The notes: a model not told the origin generated them from the letters alone. A stretch of 64,000 bases of DNA from Trebonia sp963785645 (GCA_963785645.1 CAWAWG010000005.1:558001-622000); one strand, 5' to 3'; positions 26,573 to 35,757 are shown, counted from the first letter of the stretch. Made by a program: numbers and translations.

Positions 26573-27460
26573 ATGGAGAGTAAGGCGGATTCGTTCGGGA
26601 TACTGGTTGATGCTTTTCGAATTGGCAACGTTGCCATTTTGAGTGGCGCCGGGCTGTCGACGGAGTCCGGGATTCCCGACTACCGGGGGCCGAGCGGGCA
26701 GGCGCGGAGAGCCGGGCAGCCGATGACCTATCAGGCGTTCACCGGGTCGACGGGGGCACGGCAGCGGTACTGGGCGCGGTCGCATCTCGGGTGGCGGCAT
26801 GTCACGGGGGCGGCGCCGAACGGCGGGCACCGGGCCGTCGCCGCGCTGGAAGAGGCGGCGCTGCTCTCCGGGATCATCACGCAGAACGTGGACGGGCTGC
26901 ACCAGGTGGCCGGGGCGCGGGGCGTGACCGAGCTGCACGGGTCGCTGCACCGGGTGGTGTGCCTTTCGTGCTGGGAGCGGTCGTCCCGGGAGGCGCTCGA
27001 CGCTCGGCTGCGGGCGGCGAATCCGGCGTGGACCGCCGGTGCCGCAGGCGCCGAGCCCGCGGTCAATCCCGACGGGGACGTGGCGCTTGAGGAGACGGGC
27101 GGGTTCACCGTGGTGGACTGCCTCGCGTGCGGCGGGCTGCTCAAGCCGGACGTGGTGTTCTTCGGTGAGAACGTGCCCAAGCCCCGGGTCGAGGCGTGCT
27201 ATTCGCTGGTTTCCTCGTCGTCGGCACTCGTGGTGCTCGGATCTTCGTTGACGGTGATGTCCGGGCTCCGCTACGTCCGGCATGCTTCGTCGCTGGGGAT
27301 TCCCGTGGTGATCGTCAACCAGGGCGCGACGCGCGGGGACTCGCTGGCGACGGCAACGCTCGACGCACCGCTCGGCGTTACGCTAACCGCGCTCGTGCGG
27401 GACCTGGGGGCTGATTCACTCTCGTTCACTCTCGCCGATCTGAACGAGGGGTCCGGCTGA
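26573..27460 (+). CDS. Sir2 family NAD-dependent protein deacylase (sirtuin)
   Basis: A 295-residue cytoplasmic sirtuin that removes acyl groups from lysines using NAD. SGAGLSTESGIPDYRG is the NAD-binding loop, TQNVDGLH contains the base-binding residues, ELHGS carries the catalytic His, and CLSCW with CLACG form the zinc knuckle. GSSLTVMSG and VIVNQGATRGD complete the Rossmann part. I prefer the ATG at 26573, about 15 residues before the first strand; a start at 26519 is possible. The zinc knuckle insert (about 70 residues between the Cys pairs) is longer than usual. Confidence 0.9.
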   Translation: MESKADSFGILVDAFRIGNVAILSGAGLSTESGIPDYRGPSGQARRAGQPMTYQAFTGSTGARQRYWARSHLGWRHVTGAAPNGGHRAVAALEEAALLSGIITQNVDGLHQVAGARGVTELHGSLHRVVCLSCWERSSREALDARLRAANPAWTAGAAGAEPAVNPDGDVALEETGGFTVVDCLACGGLLKPDVVFFGENVPKPRVEACYSLVSSSSALVVLGSSLTVMSGLRYVRHASSLGIPVVIVNQGATRGDSLATATLDAPLGVTLTALVRDLGADSLSFTLADLNEGSG

Positions 27461-27631
27461 GAGGCAGCCAGGCTAGCGAGACGCCCCTTCGCGCTCGCGC
27501 GACCGTCGCCTTAGCTCTCGGCGGAGTTCCCGGGAGCGCTCGGGGTGTAGCGGACGGCGGTGAATGGTTCTACACTGCTGTAACCAGCGCGCACTGATCT
27601 GTGACCGGTGCGCGCGGATTCAGTCCCGGTG

Positions 27632-28873
27632 ATGGGAGTGAGCGCGGTGGAGATCATCGTCATCGGTGGCGGGGTCGGCGGACTCACCGCCGCGCTGGCG
27701 CTCGCCCTGCGCGGCCATCGGGCCCAGGTGCTCGAGCGCGCCTCCGGGTTCGCTCAAGGGGGGCCCGGGCTGCGCCTAGCCCCGAACGCGACCGCCGTGC
27801 TCGCCCGGCTCGGTCTCCTCGACCAGGTGCTCGAGCTCGGCTCGCGGCCTCGCCGGGCGCTGCTCCGCGACCTGGGCAGCGGTGCCGAACTCGGGGAGCT
27901 TGACCTCGGCGCTCCTTTAACGGCTCGCTACGGTGCGCCGTACGTGGCGATCGGCCGCGCCGACCTGCTCTCCCTGCTCGCCGACGCGTGCGCCGACGCG
28001 GACGTCGAGCTACGGCCCGGTCGCGTCGTCACCTCGGTCGACCAGTCCTCTTTCGCCTCCTCCATCATGGGCGGCGCGGTCGTGACCTGCGCCGACGGGC
28101 GGATGTACGCCGCTGACGTCGTCGTTGCGGCCGACGGGGCGCAGTCGGCCGCCCGCGCGCTGCTCGGCGGCGGACAGCCGTCGGGCGACGGCTGGGCCGC
28201 GTACCGCGGGACGCTTCCCGCCGACGCGCTGGCCGACGTGCTCACCGTCGGGGCGGCGGGCGACGAGGTGGTCGCCTGGACCGGGCCGGACGCGCACTTC
28301 GCACAGTTCCCGATCCGCGTCGGCGAGGTATACGAACAGGTCGCCGTCTTCCGTAGCCATCTGTATCCCCTGGTCGGCGCCGCATCCCCGGGCGGCGCCG
28401 ACCAGGGCCCCCGGATCGCGGCACTCGACGGCGACTGGGGCGGCCCGGAAGAGCTCGATGAGGCGTTCTCCTGGGCCGCCGACCCGGTGCGAGCCGCCGT
28501 GCGCCTGCTGCGCAGGGACCAGTGCTGGCGGATGCTCGACCGGGTACCGCCGACCTCGTGGGCGGCCGACCGGGTCGCGCTGCTCGGCGACGCGGTGCAC
28601 CCGATGCCCGCCTACCTGGCCCAGGGGGCCTGCCAGGCGATCGAGGACGCGGACGCGCTGGCCGGCGAACTCGCCGACTCCCAGGGAGCGCACGAGGTGG
28701 CGGCTGCGCTTGCGCGCTACCAGGCGCGGCGCGCCCCCAGGGCCATCCGGGTAGCACGCGCGCGGATGGTCTGGGAGTCCGTGCCGCTCCCCCGCCGCCC
28801 CGCCGACGACTACGCCGCGAGCGACTGGCTGTACGCACCGTCCGGCCCGTTAGCGTTCGCGTCGGACCCATGA
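27632..28873 (+). CDS. FAD-dependent monooxygenase (salicylate-hydroxylase-like)
   Basis: A 413-residue class A flavoprotein monooxygenase. IVIGGGVGGLTAALAL binds the ADP part of FAD, VVVAADGAQSAAR is the DG motif, and VALLGDAVHPMPAYLAQG is the GD motif. Such enzymes hydroxylate aromatic or polyketide substrates with NAD(P)H and oxygen. The substrate cannot be inferred, as the neighbours are unrelated. Starts at 27608 or a GTG at 27641 are alternatives. Confidence 0.88.
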   Translation: MGVSAVEIIVIGGGVGGLTAALALALRGHRAQVLERASGFAQGGPGLRLAPNATAVLARLGLLDQVLELGSRPRRALLRDLGSGAELGELDLGAPLTARYGAPYVAIGRADLLSLLADACADADVELRPGRVVTSVDQSSFASSIMGGAVVTCADGRMYAADVVVAADGAQSAARALLGGGQPSGDGWAAYRGTLPADALADVLTVGAAGDEVVAWTGPDAHFAQFPIRVGEVYEQVAVFRSHLYPLVGAASPGGADQGPRIAALDGDWGGPEELDEAFSWAADPVRAAVRLLRRDQCWRMLDRVPPTSWAADRVALLGDAVHPMPAYLAQGACQAIEDADALAGELADSQGAHEVAAALARYQARRAPRAIRVARARMVWESVPLPRRPADDYAASDWLYAPSGPLAFASDP

Positions 28874-29239
28874 GGCAGAAGGCGCGCTGTGCCCGTTTTC
28901 CCCGGTTACCATTAACATGAAAACTTTGCACTACGCGAAGACTTTGCACAAGGCGAAGGAAAAGATCGCGTGGCGATCTTTATTTACGTCGGGTGCAAAG
29001 TTTACGCGTTATTCCTCTGGCCAGTCGCGCTTTTTCGCTTGTCGGGTAGGAACTCGGAGCAGCCGGCACTGTTCAGCGCTTGCCGTGGGACGCGTGCGAA
29101 CTGGCGATATGCTGAAATTTCCGGGAATGTCGCGGCGCGGTTTTTGCGCCCGACATTTCTGCCGTGGACCTGCTCGTCGGGTCATGGTGCGGGGGGGGAT
29201 CGGAGCACGGACTCGTTCGGATTGCTGCTGCTGTTGACT
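28874..29239. other. convergent intergenic region rich in hairpins
   Basis: The stretch is AT-richer than its surroundings. It contains ACTTTGCAC twice (28924-28932 and 28942-28950) and its complement GTGCAAAGT once (28994-29002), surrounding the terminator at 28962-28982. A second weak dyad (AATGTCG..CGACATT) lies at about 29127-29157. The open frames here have no recognisable product. Confidence 0.5.
28962..28982. terminator. terminator hairpin between convergent genes
   Basis: AAAGATCGC-GTG-GCGATCTTT is a perfect 9-bp stem with a three-base loop followed by ATTT. It lies between the monooxygenase and dehalogenase-like genes. Confidence 0.65.
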
Positions 29240-30139
29240 TTAATCTTTGAGGAAATTCTGCAGAGCGGCGAGGGTTTCCCTCGGACACTCCTCGGCGAGG
29301 AAATGGCCGCACTGGAGCGAGCGGCCCTGGACGTTTTCCGCGTATTCGCGCCAGATGGCCGCGACGTCGCCGTAATGCCGTCCGACGAAGCCGTGCTCGC
29401 CCCACAGCACGAGCATGGGGGCGATGACCCGCTGTCCGCGGGCCGCCGCGGCGTCATCGTCGTCCAGGTCGGTGCCGACGGCCGCGCGGTAGTCCTCGCA
29501 GGAGGCGTGGATCGCCGCCGGGTCCTTGAAGCAGCGGACGTACTCGGCGACCGCCTGGGGGTCGAAGGGCTGGCCGCCGCGCCGCCAGGTGCTCATCCGG
29601 CCGCGCACCCAGCCGACCGGATCGGCGCCGATCTGGTGCTCGGGCAGCGGCTCCGGCTGGGCGAGGAAGAACCAGTGCCAGTAGCCGAGAGCGAAGTCCT
29701 TGTCGGCGGTCCGCAGCGCGTGCCTGGTCGGGACGATGTCGAGGACGGCGAGCTTGCTGACCGACCTCGGGTAGTCCAGGGCCATCCGGTGCGCGACGCG
29801 CGCGCCCCGGTCGTGCCCCACCACGGCGAAGCTCTCAAAGCCGAGCTCGCGCATCACGAGGATCTGGTCGTAGGCCATCGTGCGCTTGGCGTAGCCGTCG
29901 TGGGTCGGGCCGCCGGCCGGCTTGCCGCTGTCCCCGTAGCCGCGCAGGTCCGTGAGGACGACCAGGTGGTTCTCGGCGAGCACGGGGGCGACGTGATGCC
30001 ACATCACGTGGGTCTGGGGGTAACCGTGCAGCAGCAGGACAGGAGTGCCCGCTTCGTTGCCGCCTATCAGGGTGTTGATCCTTACCCCTCCTGGGGTCAG
30101 CGTGACTCTCTTGAACAGGTCGGGCAGCGGGACAGTCAT
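29240..30139 (-). CDS. alpha/beta hydrolase, haloacetate (fluoroacetate) dehalogenase-like
   Basis: A 299-residue hydrolase. The oxyanion motif HGYPQTHVMWHH and the nucleophile elbow VVGHDRGARVAHR, with Asp instead of Ser, are typical of haloalkane/haloacetate dehalogenases and epoxide hydrolases. HFLAEECP holds the catalytic His. RGYGDSGKP is the usual post-oxyanion loop. The Asp nucleophile and the HDRG(A/G)R spelling favour the fluoroacetate-dehalogenase-like branch, but activity is unproven. I place the start at 30139; the frame to 30565 overlaps the divergent lipoprotein gene and reads as its Ser-rich shadow. Confidence 0.87.
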   Translation of the reverse strand: MTVPLPDLFKRVTLTPGGVRINTLIGGNEAGTPVLLLHGYPQTHVMWHHVAPVLAENHLVVLTDLRGYGDSGKPAGGPTHDGYAKRTMAYDQILVMRELGFESFAVVGHDRGARVAHRMALDYPRSVSKLAVLDIVPTRHALRTADKDFALGYWHWFFLAQPEPLPEHQIGADPVGWVRGRMSTWRRGGQPFDPQAVAEYVRCFKDPAAIHASCEDYRAAVGTDLDDDDAAAARGQRVIAPMLVLWGEHGFVGRHYGDVAAIWREYAENVQGRSLQCGHFLAEECPRETLAALQNFLKD

Positions 30140-30284
30140 ATGACTCTTTTTCCCCCTTCGGGAACTGGCGTAATCTCGCGCCAGCCAGTGTGAATCACCA
30201 GTCGTCTTGCCGGGTGCGATAGCGGTTAGGCGGCCGCACACTGTGAGTGCGGGCACGCCGTCCGGGCGCCCGCGAGAAGGGACG

Positions 30285-30983
30285 ATGGTCATGCTTGGTT
30301 CTGCCTCACTGGGGCGCAGTCTCGCCGGGGCGCTGGGCGCCGGAGCCGTCCTGGCCGCCGTGGCGGGGTGCTCGTCCGGAGGGTCGTCGTCGGGTCCGGC
30401 TTCTTCGGCTTCTTCGTCTTCGTCGGCAGTGTCGTCGCCGTCGTCGTCCGCGCCGTCGTCGTCCGCGCCGGCCGCTCCGGCGTCGTCGGCGTCGTCCGGG
30501 TCGCAGTCGCCGCACGCCGTGGCGGGGTCGTCGTCCGCGCAGTCGGTGCCCGCCGGCTGCGCCACCCGGGCTCTGCAGGCCGCGCTGGGGATCTCGCAGG
30601 GGGCGGCCGGGTCGGTTTACCAGATCATCGACTTCACGAACATCGGCAACGCGACGTGCACGATGTACGGGTACCCAGGGGTGTCGCTGGCGGCCGGGAC
30701 TCCGGTCACCCAGGTCGGGAAGGCGGCCACGAGGTCGACGGTCGCCGCGCCCGCACTGGTCACGCTGTCGCCGGGGCAGACGGCGAACGCGCTGCTGCGA
30801 GTGGTGCAGGCGCTGAACTTCCCGGCTGCCACATGCTCGCCGACCGCGACCACGTACCTGCAGATCTACCCGCCGAACCAGACGACGCCGATCTACCTGG
30901 CCTACAAGTCGACCGGGTGCACGTCGAACTCGGTGAACCTGCTGACGATCGGCATCGTGCAGGCGGGGGCCGGGAGCCAGTAA
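30285..30983 (+). CDS. DUF4232 domain lipoprotein
   Basis: A 232-residue secreted lipoprotein. The signal peptide ends in the lipobox LAAVAGC (Cys about residue 25). A Ser/Ala-rich spacer of about 65 residues follows, then a DUF4232 domain starting at AGCATRALQAAL, with FTNIGNATCTMYGYPGVSL and a Cys-containing C-terminal part. DUF4232 domains are extracytoplasmic beta-sandwiches common in actinomycetes, with unknown ligands. The ATG at 30285 has AGAAGGGA as ribosome site. Confidence 0.88.
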   Translation: MVMLGSASLGRSLAGALGAGAVLAAVAGCSSGGSSSGPASSASSSSSAVSSPSSSAPSSSAPAAPASSASSGSQSPHAVAGSSSAQSVPAGCATRALQAALGISQGAAGSVYQIIDFTNIGNATCTMYGYPGVSLAAGTPVTQVGKAATRSTVAAPALVTLSPGQTANALLRVVQALNFPAATCSPTATTYLQIYPPNQTTPIYLAYKSTGCTSNSVNLLTIGIVQAGAGSQ

Positions 30984-30996
30984 GACGGCTGGGGTG

Positions 30997-31872
30997 CTAG
31001 GCGGCTACCGCCGCGGCCGATCCCGGGGCGAGGGCTTCGACCAGGGCCCTGGACCAGTCGCGGTAGCCGTCGTGGCTGGGGTGGAAGTTGTCGACGGAGA
31101 ACTTGCCGGTCCACGGCGGGGTGAAGTGCCTGCTGACCTCGGCCACCCGCAGGCTCCGCTCGGCCGCGACCTCATGGATGACCCGGTTGATGCGCGTGAT
31201 GTACGGGACGCTCATCCGGCCGACGATCCACCAGAAGCCGGAGAGCAGCGGCAGGTCCAGCATGACGGTGTCTTCCGGTACCGCCTCGAGCAGCGTCCGC
31301 AGGTCGCTGAACAGCTTGCCGGGGGCGCTGAACAGGATGTCGTTCGCACCCGCGCCGCAGGTGACGAGGTCGGGATACTGACCTTCCAGCTGCGGTATCT
31401 GGTAGGCGACCACGTCGCGCATCAGCGCACCGGAGACGGAGAGGTTGAGCACCCGCCAGTGCCTGCCCGTCGTGCGCCGCAACTGGTGCAGGGTCTGGCC
31501 GACGTAGCCGCCGCGCGGAGCCGACGAGCCGAGCCCCTGCGCGGTGGAGTCGCCGAGGACGACCCACAGCGGGTCGGATGCGTCGCCGCTGCGCAGTGCG
31601 AGTTCGCGCTTGCTCAGTACCCGGGTGTTATGCGCGTTCCAGTAGGCAGCGAACTCGGTGCGGTCGGCGCGCAGCTCGGCCACCCCATCGGTCCAGCGGC
31701 CGAGCTTGCCGCGGGAGATGCCGGTGGCTTCGGCGTACGGGCTGCGGGTAACGACCGATGCGGCGTCCGCGAACATCTCCACCGGGGACTTCCTGTTCGT
31801 GCCGCCCGTGCCGGTGAGGGCGTTCATGGCACCAACCCAGGCCGGACGGGACACCGGTGACGTTGACCGCAT
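30997..31872 (-). CDS. SGNH/GDSL hydrolase family protein
   Basis: A 291-residue hydrolase. Block I is VVLGDSTAQGLG (Ser nucleophile), block III is CGAGANDILF, and block V is DNFHPSHDGY with the catalytic Asp-x-x-His. The family includes esterases, lipases and carbohydrate deacetylases. An N-terminal extension of about 90 residues precedes the domain; no signal peptide is visible. The ATG at 31872 has GGAG eight bases upstream; an ATG at 31902 is less well placed. The convergent DUF4232 gene ends 13 bp away. Confidence 0.85.
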   Translation of the reverse strand: MRSTSPVSRPAWVGAMNALTGTGGTNRKSPVEMFADAASVVTRSPYAEATGISRGKLGRWTDGVAELRADRTEFAAYWNAHNTRVLSKRELALRSGDASDPLWVVLGDSTAQGLGSSAPRGGYVGQTLHQLRRTTGRHWRVLNLSVSGALMRDVVAYQIPQLEGQYPDLVTCGAGANDILFSAPGKLFSDLRTLLEAVPEDTVMLDLPLLSGFWWIVGRMSVPYITRINRVIHEVAAERSLRVAEVSRHFTPPWTGKFSVDNFHPSHDGYRDWSRALVEALAPGSAAAVAA

Positions 31873-31989
31873 CGAACTCGCTCCGATCCCCGCACGGGAC
31901 ATGGCCGTTGGGTTAACGACGGTAAACGAGTATATCGATAAATATCAACGAATAGGTGTACGGGCACGCCGCCGCGCGCGTCTGATAAG

Positions 31990-33210
31990 TCACGTTTGAA
32001 TGGTGCCGGGCCTGAGGTTCGCGGCCAGGATCCGGGCGAGGCGGTGCCGTGGGAGCGCCGGGGAGCGGTGACCGTCGCGGCCGGTCATGTCTTCGTTGGC
32101 GATCAGGGCGTTGGCGACGGCTTCTTCTGTGGCCTGGACGACGGCCTCGTAGAACGGGTTGATGTTGTCCCAGGGTACGAACGTGAGGGTGTTGTAGGCT
32201 TCGGCGGCGCTGGCCGGGGCACTCGGGCTGGCGCTGGCTTGGTCGCTGGCGCTGGCGGAGACGCCGACGCTGGGGGGCGGCTCACCGCTGTTGAATGCGC
32301 CGGGGTTGGCGGTGGAGAGCGCGAGGAATATGTCGCCGGAGGTATGGGAGCCCGTGGTACCGGTGCGGGCCAGGCCAAGGCTTACCCGCCGGGCCATGGC
32401 CTTGCACTGGCTCGGGAACAGCGGGGCGTCTGTCGCAACCACCACGATTACCGAGCCAGCGCCGGGTGGAGCCTGCTGCGGCTTACGATCCATCGGATTG
32501 TCATCGGCCAATTCTTCGCCCAGGTAGATGCCGTTGAGCGTGAGTTCGCGACGGCGGCCGAAGTTCGCTTGAAGGAAGACGCCAACGGTATAGGCATTGC
32601 CGGCGTACTCGACCAGGCGCGAGGCCGTGCCGTTGCCGCCCTTGAACTGGTAGCAGTTCATCCCGGTGCCGCCGCCGACGCTGCCCTCTTCCGGCTGATC
32701 GCTGGTGGCCGATGCCAGAGCGGCAACGACGTGCTCCTCGTTCACGTGATGGCCCCTAATGTCGTTCAGGTACCCGTCCCAGGTCTCCGTCGCGACGGGG
32801 AGCAGCCAGCCCGCGGGGTGGCCGACGTGAAACTGGTTCATCCAAGCGATGATGCCGGCATGGGCGATGCCGACGGCGTTGGTGTTGGTGATCGCGATGG
32901 GGCCCTGCATGGTGCCCGACTCCTCGATCCACACCACGCCGGTCATCTCCCCGTTGCCGTTCAGGCTGAAGAAGCCGGCCGCCACCGGGTCCCCCGGGTT
33001 GTGCTTGCCTCGCGGATGGATGGCCGTGACGCCGGTCCGCACGCTGTCGCCCTCGATGAGAGTCTGGTAGCCGACCTCGACGCCTGGTACGTCGGTGATG
33101 GCGTTGTGCGGGCCGGAGGTACCCCGGTACTTGAGGCCCACGGCGCGGGCGCGCGGTTTGCCTGCGGGAGTTGCGAGGTGCGGGTCATGCGGACTGCTCG
33201 CGGTGCTCAC
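31990..33210 (-). CDS. P1 family peptidase (DmpA/BapA-like aminopeptidase)
   Basis: A 406-residue N-terminal-nucleophile hydrolase. HNAITDVPGVEVGYQTL at the front, GSVGGGTGM and FKGGNGTASR in the middle, and AGSVIVVVATDAPL are diagnostic. In DmpA the precursor cleaves itself before the Ser of the last motif, which becomes the nucleophile of the beta subunit. Such enzymes release N-terminal residues or hydrolyse beta-peptides. A Ser/Ala-rich insert of about 25 residues near the C-terminus (DNA about 32210-32290) is unusual. The GTG at 33210 fits the family start; the frame continues upstream to 33609 but reads through a hairpin there. Confidence 0.85.
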   Translation of the reverse strand: MSTASSPHDPHLATPAGKPRARAVGLKYRGTSGPHNAITDVPGVEVGYQTLIEGDSVRTGVTAIHPRGKHNPGDPVAAGFFSLNGNGEMTGVVWIEESGTMQGPIAITNTNAVGIAHAGIIAWMNQFHVGHPAGWLLPVATETWDGYLNDIRGHHVNEEHVVAALASATSDQPEEGSVGGGTGMNCYQFKGGNGTASRLVEYAGNAYTVGVFLQANFGRRRELTLNGIYLGEELADDNPMDRKPQQAPPGAGSVIVVVATDAPLFPSQCKAMARRVSLGLARTGTTGSHTSGDIFLALSTANPGAFNSGEPPPSVGVSASASDQASASPSAPASAAEAYNTLTFVPWDNINPFYEAVVQATEEAVANALIANEDMTGRDGHRSPALPRHRLARILAANLRPGTIQT

Positions 33211-33682
33211 GGGATCAGGGTAGCCCGCGGGGGCCTGTGCGCTTTGTGCCACGACGGCGTCCTGGCCGATCCCGTTGGCCTTTGAGACGCGTGGTGCTGG
33301 TGGTGGCCGCACGCCGCCTGACGCACCATAGAACGTATGGCCAACACCATGATCCCGGAAATTTTTCGTTTCGCGGAATATTTGCATCAAATAAGCGAAA
33401 AATATTCCGTGATCATGAAACCAGGCTGCATGGACGTCGAACATAGCCGACAAAAGGGGCAGCGGACGCGCCGCCGCGTCAGCGTGAACCGGATAGCAGC
33501 GGCCGACATGGGCGGATGGCGCCGCGGTGCTGCCGTAACGGACCAACGGCGGTACGGAGACCATGCCTTGGTGACGTCGTGACGGTGTCGTGGCGATCGA
33601 GTACGACACATGGGCGCGGAGCCTGTATGCTAACTGCGTTCCACCTTACGGGGCGACCCGGGACGGGTGGAGTGTAGGTTGC
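33211..33682. other. intergenic region between the P1 peptidase and tRNA-Ala
   Basis: It contains the long imperfect hairpin at 33348-33417 and presumably the promoters of the minus-strand peptidase gene and of the tRNA. No protein-coding frame is convincing. Confidence 0.45.
33348..33417. repeat. long imperfect inverted repeat
   Basis: Arms of 24-25 bases (33348-33371 and 33393-33417) start with CATGATC and end with GATCATG, pairing through CGGAA and TTTTTCG with two mismatches and one bulge. The CATGATC ends match other intergenic hairpins in this window. Confidence 0.6.
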
Positions 33683-33755
33683 GGGGCTATGGCGCAGCTG
33701 GTAGCGCGTCTGCATGGCATGCAGAAGGTCAGGGGTTCGAATCCCCTTAGCTCCA
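33683..33755 (+). tRNA. tRNA-Ala (anticodon GGC)
   Basis: A 73-nt cloverleaf. The acceptor stem pairs GGGGCTA with TAGCTCC, followed by discriminator A. The anticodon stem TCTGC/GCAGA encloses loop ATGGCAT, giving anticodon GGC (alanine). The T-arm contains GGTTCGAATCC. CCA is not encoded. The 3' half is duplicated exactly at 37073-37116, marking this tRNA as an integration site. Confidence 0.95.
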
Positions 33756-33756
33756 C
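33713..33756 (+). repeat. attachment site, left copy (attL)
   Basis: This 44-bp tRNA-Ala 3' segment, starting CATGGCATGCAGAAGGTC and ending TTAGCTCCAC, is identical to 37073-37116. The intact tRNA lies on this side, as expected when an element integrates into the 3' end of a tRNA gene. Confidence 0.88.
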
Positions 33757-34417
33757 AGATTTTCGAGTCCATGTTCGGATGGTAAGGACCAAGCCAAGGA
33801 CCTAAGGGTTCTTGGCTCTCTCGCGACCTTAGCGGGCGGCCTCCCAGAGGCCACGTCGATCATCACGGTCATCTTCTCCGCGGAAGACGGAGAGAGTCGC
33901 ATTCCGTCACACAAATCCCGTGACTCGATCTGACGGCAGGGGCCGGCCCGCATACCGGAGACGGTCTCAGCGATGCGGGTTTAACCACTGCCCCATCGTT
34001 CAACGCAAGGTCGTCGTTGATTGCTGCTCGCCTTCCTCGTCATCTTCAAGAAGCACAGAGCCGATCCTTTGGATTTGAGAGAAGTGACGCAAGAGGCATC
34101 CAACGCTGAGCTTTTGTGTTGACAACTGTCCACCTAAATCACATAGGTGAACCACTTCATCTCCACATGAACACATTGCCCTCATGGGAGGGAAAGTTCA
34201 CATGGCACCCCAGTCAAAAATGACATCATTGTCATTTAGCTGATCATAATTTTTTGACACAGAAACCGTTGACGCAAGTGCGCCCATGCCGCACTGTATG
34301 ACGGAGAAGGGTAGCAGAGTAACAACGAATCCGGCAGCAAATGTCGACCAATTATCCGGTACCGCGACAATGATCACCCCTCGAACAATTTGCAGCTCCT
34401 TCGGACAGGGGGGCCAT
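33757..34417. other. non-coding left part of the island
   Basis: No convincing gene. A TTGACA box near 34118, the dyad CACCTA..TAGGTG at about 34131-34149 and the dyad AATGACA-TCAT-TGTCATT at 34217-34234 suggest regulatory DNA. A minus-strand frame at 34198-34494 lacks recognisable content. Confidence 0.4.
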
Positions 34418-34573
34418 ATGTATAATCCGCGATGGCACAGCCGAACCTGCGCCAAATCTGATGCCCCGAAAAACGAGTGCACCTGTCGATGCAACGGGGA
34501 ACTTCACGGAATTCTTGCCGTAACGAGCAATCAGGAGACAGCGAGACCATGGGAAGTCCCGAATCCACCAAGA
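34418..34573 (+). CDS. short Cys/His-motif segment in frame with the next gene
   Basis: From the ATG at 34418 the frame encodes HSRTCAKSDAPKNECTCRCN followed by GELHGI. The pattern C-x-C-x-C-x-G-x-x-HG recurs in various small bacterial proteins and probably binds metal. It continues without a stop into the secreted protein below, so it may be the N-terminus of that protein or a fused relic of another gene. Confidence 0.35.
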
Positions 34574-35185
34574 ATGCAGCCGCGTAAGAGTAAAGCTAAA
34601 AAGGTGGCCGCCGCCGCCGTGTTGACCGTAACCGGAACGCTAGGCGGACTTACTGCTACTGGCACCTTCAATTCATCCGCAAGCGCAAGTAGCGGCCTTT
34701 CGCTGAATGTTACTGCTGACCTCAATAAGGCAATCGGCGCACTCGCGGGACTCGGATTTGGCGGCAAGTTGCTTTCAAGCACAGGAACCCCCACCAATAA
34801 CAGTCCCACAGACTGCGCAAGCAGCGCCAGTGGCCAGGTGAAGACGCTCTTGACGCACTACCCTTGCAAACAATACGCTTCCGATACCTGGGCCATCACT
34901 CGACAAGGATCCACGACCGACGTTGCCTTTTCCTGGGTAGAAATGCCTACCACGGATTTGGCTACCCGCTACAAAAATATTGTCGATACATTCAACACAG
35001 GCAACCCGCCAGGAGTCTCGCCTATTTTTAATGGACTCTGTTACGCCTCAGGCCAGCAAGGCTCGACGGTTTGGGCAGTTGAAATCCAACCTACCGGAAA
35101 CGTGAGTTCCGATAGAAACATCCTGCAAGCCGCTACGCCAGCAAGCCTGCCCTCGCCTTACCTTGCAAAGCACTGCGTGATATGA
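34574..35185 (+). CDS. secreted hypothetical protein of the island
   Basis: A 203-residue protein beginning QPRKSKAKKVAAAAVLTVTG, a basic-then-hydrophobic signal peptide. The mature part has four or five Cys (PTDCASS, HYPCKQY, NGLCYAS, KHCVI), suggesting disulfides outside the cell. No family is recognised. A well-spaced AGGAG precedes an ATG at 34549 in another frame, which reads MGSPESTKNAA and would join this frame if one base were removed near 34580, so a frameshift at the start is possible. The GC content is lower than that of core genes, consistent with transfer. Confidence 0.6.
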   Translation: MQPRKSKAKKVAAAAVLTVTGTLGGLTATGTFNSSASASSGLSLNVTADLNKAIGALAGLGFGGKLLSSTGTPTNNSPTDCASSASGQVKTLLTHYPCKQYASDTWAITRQGSTTDVAFSWVEMPTTDLATRYKNIVDTFNTGNPPGVSPIFNGLCYASGQQGSTVWAVEIQPTGNVSSDRNILQAATPASLPSPYLAKHCVI

Positions 35186-35194
35186 ATTGCCAAT

Positions 35195-35380
35195 CTAACC
35201 TAGCGCCAACCGTAAAGCGCTCGCGCACTCACTTAAGTCACTAGCACCAAATACGTCATCCATCACGGTCGCGCCACCGCGAATGGCGGGTACGATTACA
35301 TGTCGGTAGACGGTCTCGGTTACGTGTGTTGACTTGTGGCCTACTGTGTCGCTGATCTCAACCTCCGGATCACGTGACTC
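35195..35380 (-). pseudogene. tyrosine integrase C-terminal relic (inside island)
   Basis: The minus strand reads EVEISDTVGHKSTHVTETVY, then RHVIVPAIRGGATVMDDVFG and a stop at 35195. GHKS with the catalytic His, VYRH with the nucleophilic Tyr, and GGATVMD are the typical end of actinobacterial phage-type tyrosine recombinases. Nothing upstream of about 35380 continues the protein. Confidence 0.8.
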
Positions 35381-35464
35381 ACGCCCGCTTAACCTGTGGC
35401 CAGCCCGCCAGCCAAGCCCCGTTTACCCAGCTCAGGCCTAAACGTGAAGACCTCACCCAAGGTC

Positions 35465-35502
35465 AGAGGCCGGATTCTCATTCGAATCCGGCCTCTGTTT
35501 TT
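35465..35502 (+). terminator. strong rho-independent terminator
   Basis: Perfect 13-bp arms AGAGGCCGGATTC (35465-35477) and GAATCCGGCCTCT (35484-35496) enclose a six-base loop and are followed by GTTTTT. Confidence 0.85.
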
Positions 35503-35743
35503 GCCAGTGCAGCAACGGAGTGCAGCAACCGCTACGGACACTAGCCGCTTCGCGGCTACGTCGGGGGCGACGAAGACAAGCATGTTGTTTGTAGATCAGC
35601 CCAGTCCGACCGGCGTTTGATCGACGTTCCAGACGACACACCGCGGCCTGGCGAGCCCGGGACGCCAAGCAAAGCCGGGGCCTCAGGCCTTTTTGATGCC
35701 GATGAGCGACGTTGCGGCAGGGCACTGACGGTTTCAAGATTGA

Positions 35744-35757
35744 GGTACTTAGGTACC
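35744..35757. promoter_or_regulatory. putative operator upstream of the RHH gene
   Basis: GGTAC-TTAG-GTACC is a short dyad immediately upstream of the ribbon-helix-helix gene, a usual position for autoregulation by such proteins. Confidence 0.4.

Noticed and set aside
30140..30565. N-terminal extension of the dehalogenase-like protein rich in Asp/Ala
   Set aside because: It is the antisense of the Ser-rich spacer of the DUF4232 lipoprotein gene; the hydrolase fold begins at 30139.
34198..34494. 98-residue minus-strand protein on the island
   Set aside because: It overlaps regulatory dyads, has no ribosome site or family resemblance, and the plus strand reads a more protein-like sequence.
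35465..35496. A tRNA T-arm or second attachment site
   Set aside because: The TTCGAATCC similarity is part of a perfect 13-bp terminator stem followed by a T run, without the rest of a tRNA.
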